This document shows, piece by piece, positions 62,317-64,000 of a stretch of DNA of 64,000 nt; within the stretch, counting starts at the first letter, position 1; the number at the start of each line of letters is the position of its first letter. The notes under the pieces were generated by a model. The model had not been told where the DNA came from. It saw nothing but the letters and a program-made list of their open reading frames with translations, and did no database searches. Source of the stretch: Acidimicrobiales bacterium (GTDB lineage Bacteria > Actinomycetota > Acidimicrobiia > Acidimicrobiales > Aldehydirespiratoraceae); NCBI GenBank assembly GCA_033344915.1, contig JAWPML010000001.1, positions 1,112,369-1,176,368 of the forward strand, read 5' to 3'. Position numbers and translations under genes: made by a program.

Positions 62317-63663
62317 CTACGCCCGTTCGCGCAGGAGCTCGGCGACCCGGAAGGCGAGATCGACCGACTGGCGGCCGTTGAGCCGGGGGTCGCACATCGT
62401 CTCGTAGGCGTGCTCGAGGTCGCCGTCGACGAGGTCGTCGCTGCCCCCGAGGCACTCGGTGACGGCGTCGCCGGTGAGTTCGACGTGGACGCCGCCGGGC
62501 CAGGTGCCCTCCTGGGCATGGGCGGCGAAGAAGCCCGAGATCTCCTTGAGCACATCGTCGAAGTGGCGGGTCTTCACGCCCACTTCGGACGTGTACGTGT
62601 TGCCGTGCATCGGATCACACGCCCAGACGACGGGATGGCCCGAGTCGCGCACGGCCGCCAGCAGCGGCGGCAGGCCTTCGGTCACCACATCGGCGCCCTG
62701 GCGCACGATGAGGGTGAGGCGACCGGGGACCCGATCCGGGTTGAGCGCCTCGCACAAGCCGAGGACCTCGTCGGGCGTCGCGGTGGGCCCGACCTTGCAG
62801 CCGAGCGGATTCTCCACGCCCCGGAGGAATTCGACGTGGGCGCCGTCGAGCTGGCGGGTGCGTTCGCCGATCCAGAGCATGTGGGCCGAGCAGTCGTACC
62901 AGTCGCCGGTCAGCGAATCCTGGCGGGTGAGGGCCTCTTCGTAGTTGAGGAGCAGCGCCTCGTGGGACGTGAAGAAGTCGACCTCGTGCAGGGCCGGCAC
63001 CGTCTCGCCGGTGACGCCGCAGGCCGCCATGAACGTGAGCGCGCGGTCGATCTCGTCGGCCATCTGGGAGTAACGCTCACCGGCGGGGGAGGAGGCGACG
63101 AACTCACGGTTCCAGGTGGACACCTGGCGGAGATCGGCGTAGCCGCCGTGGGTGAAGGCACGGAGAAGGTTGAGCGTGGACGCGGCACGGTTGTAGGCGC
63201 CGAGCAGGCGCTGCGGGTCGGGACGACGTTCGGCCGCGGTGAACCCGACGTCGTTGACGCTCTGACCGAGGAAGGACGGCAGCTCTTCGCCGCCCTTGGT
63301 CTCGGTCGGGCTCGACCGCGGCTTGGCGAACTGGCCGGCGATGCGACCGATCTTCACGAGGGGGATGCCGCCGGAGTAGGTGAGCACGATGGCCATCTGC
63401 AGGATGACCCGGAGGCGGTCACGGATCGAGTCCGCGGAACTCTCGAACGACTCCGCACAGTCGCCGGCCTGGAGCAGGAACGCTTCGCCCTGGGCGACCT
63501 TGCCCAGTTTGGCGGTGAGGTCGCGGGCCTCGCCGGCGAAGACGAGCGGCGGTTGGTCACCGAGGGTCTTCAACGCCTGGTCGAGCTCGGCCTGATCCGG
63601 CCAGACAGGCTGGTGCTTCGCCTCGAGCGTTCGCCAGCTGTCGGGAGTCCACGTGGTGCTCAC
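62317..63663 (-). CDS. aroG: Class II 3-deoxy-7-phosphoheptulonate (DAHP) synthase
   Basis: A 448-residue enzyme, first step of the shikimate pathway (PEP plus erythrose 4-phosphate). Metal and substrate residues are visible: Cys in LLQAGDCAESFE, GRIAGQFAKPRSSPTE, His in ACDPMHGNT, Glu in GGVHVELTGD and Asp in TMCDPRLNGRQS. The class II (plant/actinobacterial) type is clear. The GTG at 63663 (VSTTWTPDSW) is chosen over the ATG at 63711, because family members begin close to the WTPDSWR segment. Confidence 0.94.
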   Translation of the reverse strand: MSTTWTPDSWRTLEAKHQPVWPDQAELDQALKTLGDQPPLVFAGEARDLTAKLGKVAQGEAFLLQAGDCAESFESSADSIRDRLRVILQMAIVLTYSGGIPLVKIGRIAGQFAKPRSSPTETKGGEELPSFLGQSVNDVGFTAAERRPDPQRLLGAYNRAASTLNLLRAFTHGGYADLRQVSTWNREFVASSPAGERYSQMADEIDRALTFMAACGVTGETVPALHEVDFFTSHEALLLNYEEALTRQDSLTGDWYDCSAHMLWIGERTRQLDGAHVEFLRGVENPLGCKVGPTATPDEVLGLCEALNPDRVPGRLTLIVRQGADVVTEGLPPLLAAVRDSGHPVVWACDPMHGNTYTSEVGVKTRHFDDVLKEISGFFAAHAQEGTWPGGVHVELTGDAVTECLGGSDDLVDGDLEHAYETMCDPRLNGRQSVDLAFRVAELLRERA

Positions 63664-63716
63664 CCGACAAGTCTGCTGCCGGAGAGGGGCTTGTTCCAAC
63701 CAGTTTCCCAAAACGG

Positions 63717-63748
63717 CCGAAGCCCCCGCCCGGAGGCAGAGGCTTCGG
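63717..63748 (-). terminator. Terminator-like hairpin after the sigma-70 gene
   Basis: CCGAAGCC (63717-63724) pairs with GGCTTCGG (63741-63748). Read on the minus strand the stem is followed by CCGTTTTGGG, a short T-run, as expected for an intrinsic terminator of the sigma gene upstream of aroG. Confidence 0.55.
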
Positions 63749-63765
63749 TTCAGCGTTTCTGTTTG

Positions 63766-63812
63766 TTCTGTGAGTCTGAATCAGCACGAGGTGCTGATTC
63801 AGACTCACAGAA
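63766..63812. repeat. Perfect 22-base inverted repeat with 3-base loop
   Basis: The arms 63766-63787 and 63791-63812 are exact complements around GAG, beginning TTCTGTGAGTCTGAATCAGC. It starts 8 bases after the sigma-70 stop on the minus strand. With no T-run and AT-rich arms it is more than a simple terminator; it could also be a protein-binding palindrome or an RNA-processing hairpin. Confidence 0.8.
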
Positions 63813-63820
63813 CCGGAGAG

Positions 63821-64000
63821 TCAGGCGGCGTCGACGGTGTCGGCGATGCTGGCGGCGTGCTCGCGCACGGAGTTGATGGCTCGCTTGACGAGACGGCGGG
63901 CGGCTTCGGCGGTGACGCCGAGGTCTTCGCCGACCTCACGGTAGGAACGCTTGCGCCCGTCACCGAGGCCGAACCGCTGCTCGACGGCGTACTTGGCCCG
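63821..64000 (-). CDS. Sigma-70 family factor, C-terminal fragment (region 4)
   Basis: The window ends inside this gene; 59 codons plus stop are present. They read AVEQRFGLGDGRKRSYREVG, EDLGVTAEAARRLVKRAINS and on to the stop: the sigma region 4 with its HTH (SYREVGEDLGVTAEAARRLV). The long RFGLGDG spacer before the HTH belongs to group 1-3 sigma-70 factors, not ECF factors. Whether it is the housekeeping factor cannot be told from this end. Confidence 0.88.
   Translation of the reverse strand, partial: RAKYAVEQRFGLGDGRKRSYREVGEDLGVTAEAARRLVKRAINSVREHAASIADTVDAA

Overview
The window is a GC-rich actinobacterial chromosome segment. I place it in or near the class Acidimicrobiia, as an inference from composition and gene content. 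The pointers are lipoproteins with threonine-rich linkers, a Mec/CysM cysteine pair, a DinB-type (mycothiol-dependent-like) protein, a class II DAHP synthase, a complete mreBCD-mrdA-rodA set (so probably a rod-shaped cell) and a split Tad pilus system. Almost all DNA is coding. Many genes overlap by 4 bases (ATGA/GTGA). Many monocistronic or first genes have a TANNNT -10 hexamer only 6-9 bases before the start codon, the signature of leaderless transcription.

Layout. 1-6.6 kb: end of a cytochrome P450, smpB, an amino-acid-type binding lipoprotein, mec, an acyl-CoA synthetase, a repeat-rich 330-base gap, cysM and a Thr-linker lipoprotein. 6.6-13.3 kb (minus strand): a nine-gene Tad machine operon (cpaB, tadZ, tadA, tadB, tadC, a small pilin-like gene and three TadE-like pseudopilins), with a divergent small HTH gene. 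13.6-19.3 kb: accessory enzymes and regulators, including a hydrolase-cyclase-helical fusion, then a Thr-linker lipoprotein and tRNA-Gly(TCC). 19.4-24.7 kb: a small lipoprotein, then tig-clpP-clpX-folC. 24.8-26.4 kb: two tandem genes that fuse a Flp-type prepilin to a long poly-threonine stalk and a beta-rich C-terminal domain. 26.4-32.9 kb: ndk and the cell-shape cluster. 33.0-39.2 kb: the radical SAM/DUF2344 pair, RNase E/G, L21, L27 and a dGTPase-like gene. 39.4-42.1 kb: three more TadE/TadG-type proteins. 42.1-49.0 kb: obgE-proB, pspA-murJ and an unknown membrane gene (minus), and proA. 49.0-57.0 kb: one 2,630-residue secreted repeat protein. 57.1-64.0 kb: a MoxR/CoxE-VWA pair, a SigK/RskA-like ECF sigma and anti-sigma pair followed by a fasciclin lipoprotein, another lipoprotein, class II DAHP synthase, and the end of a sigma-70 gene.

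How it fits together. Three separate loci (6.6-13.3, 24.8-26.4 and 39.4-42.1 kb) supply the ATPase and platform, the candidate pilins, and the pseudopilins of a Tad-like surface apparatus. The two prepilin-polyThr-domain fusions are the best candidate for an undescribed system: a pilin-type protein carrying a mucin-like stalk and a distal domain. The giant repeat protein is a second cell-surface element. The ECF sigma, RskA-like anti-sigma and FAS1 lipoprotein look like an envelope-signalling module of the M. tuberculosis SigK type. No CRISPR array, phage, IS element or rRNA was seen. The only stretch over 300 bases without a gene is 4426-4757; it holds four copies of a 23-base repeat and the cysM promoter.
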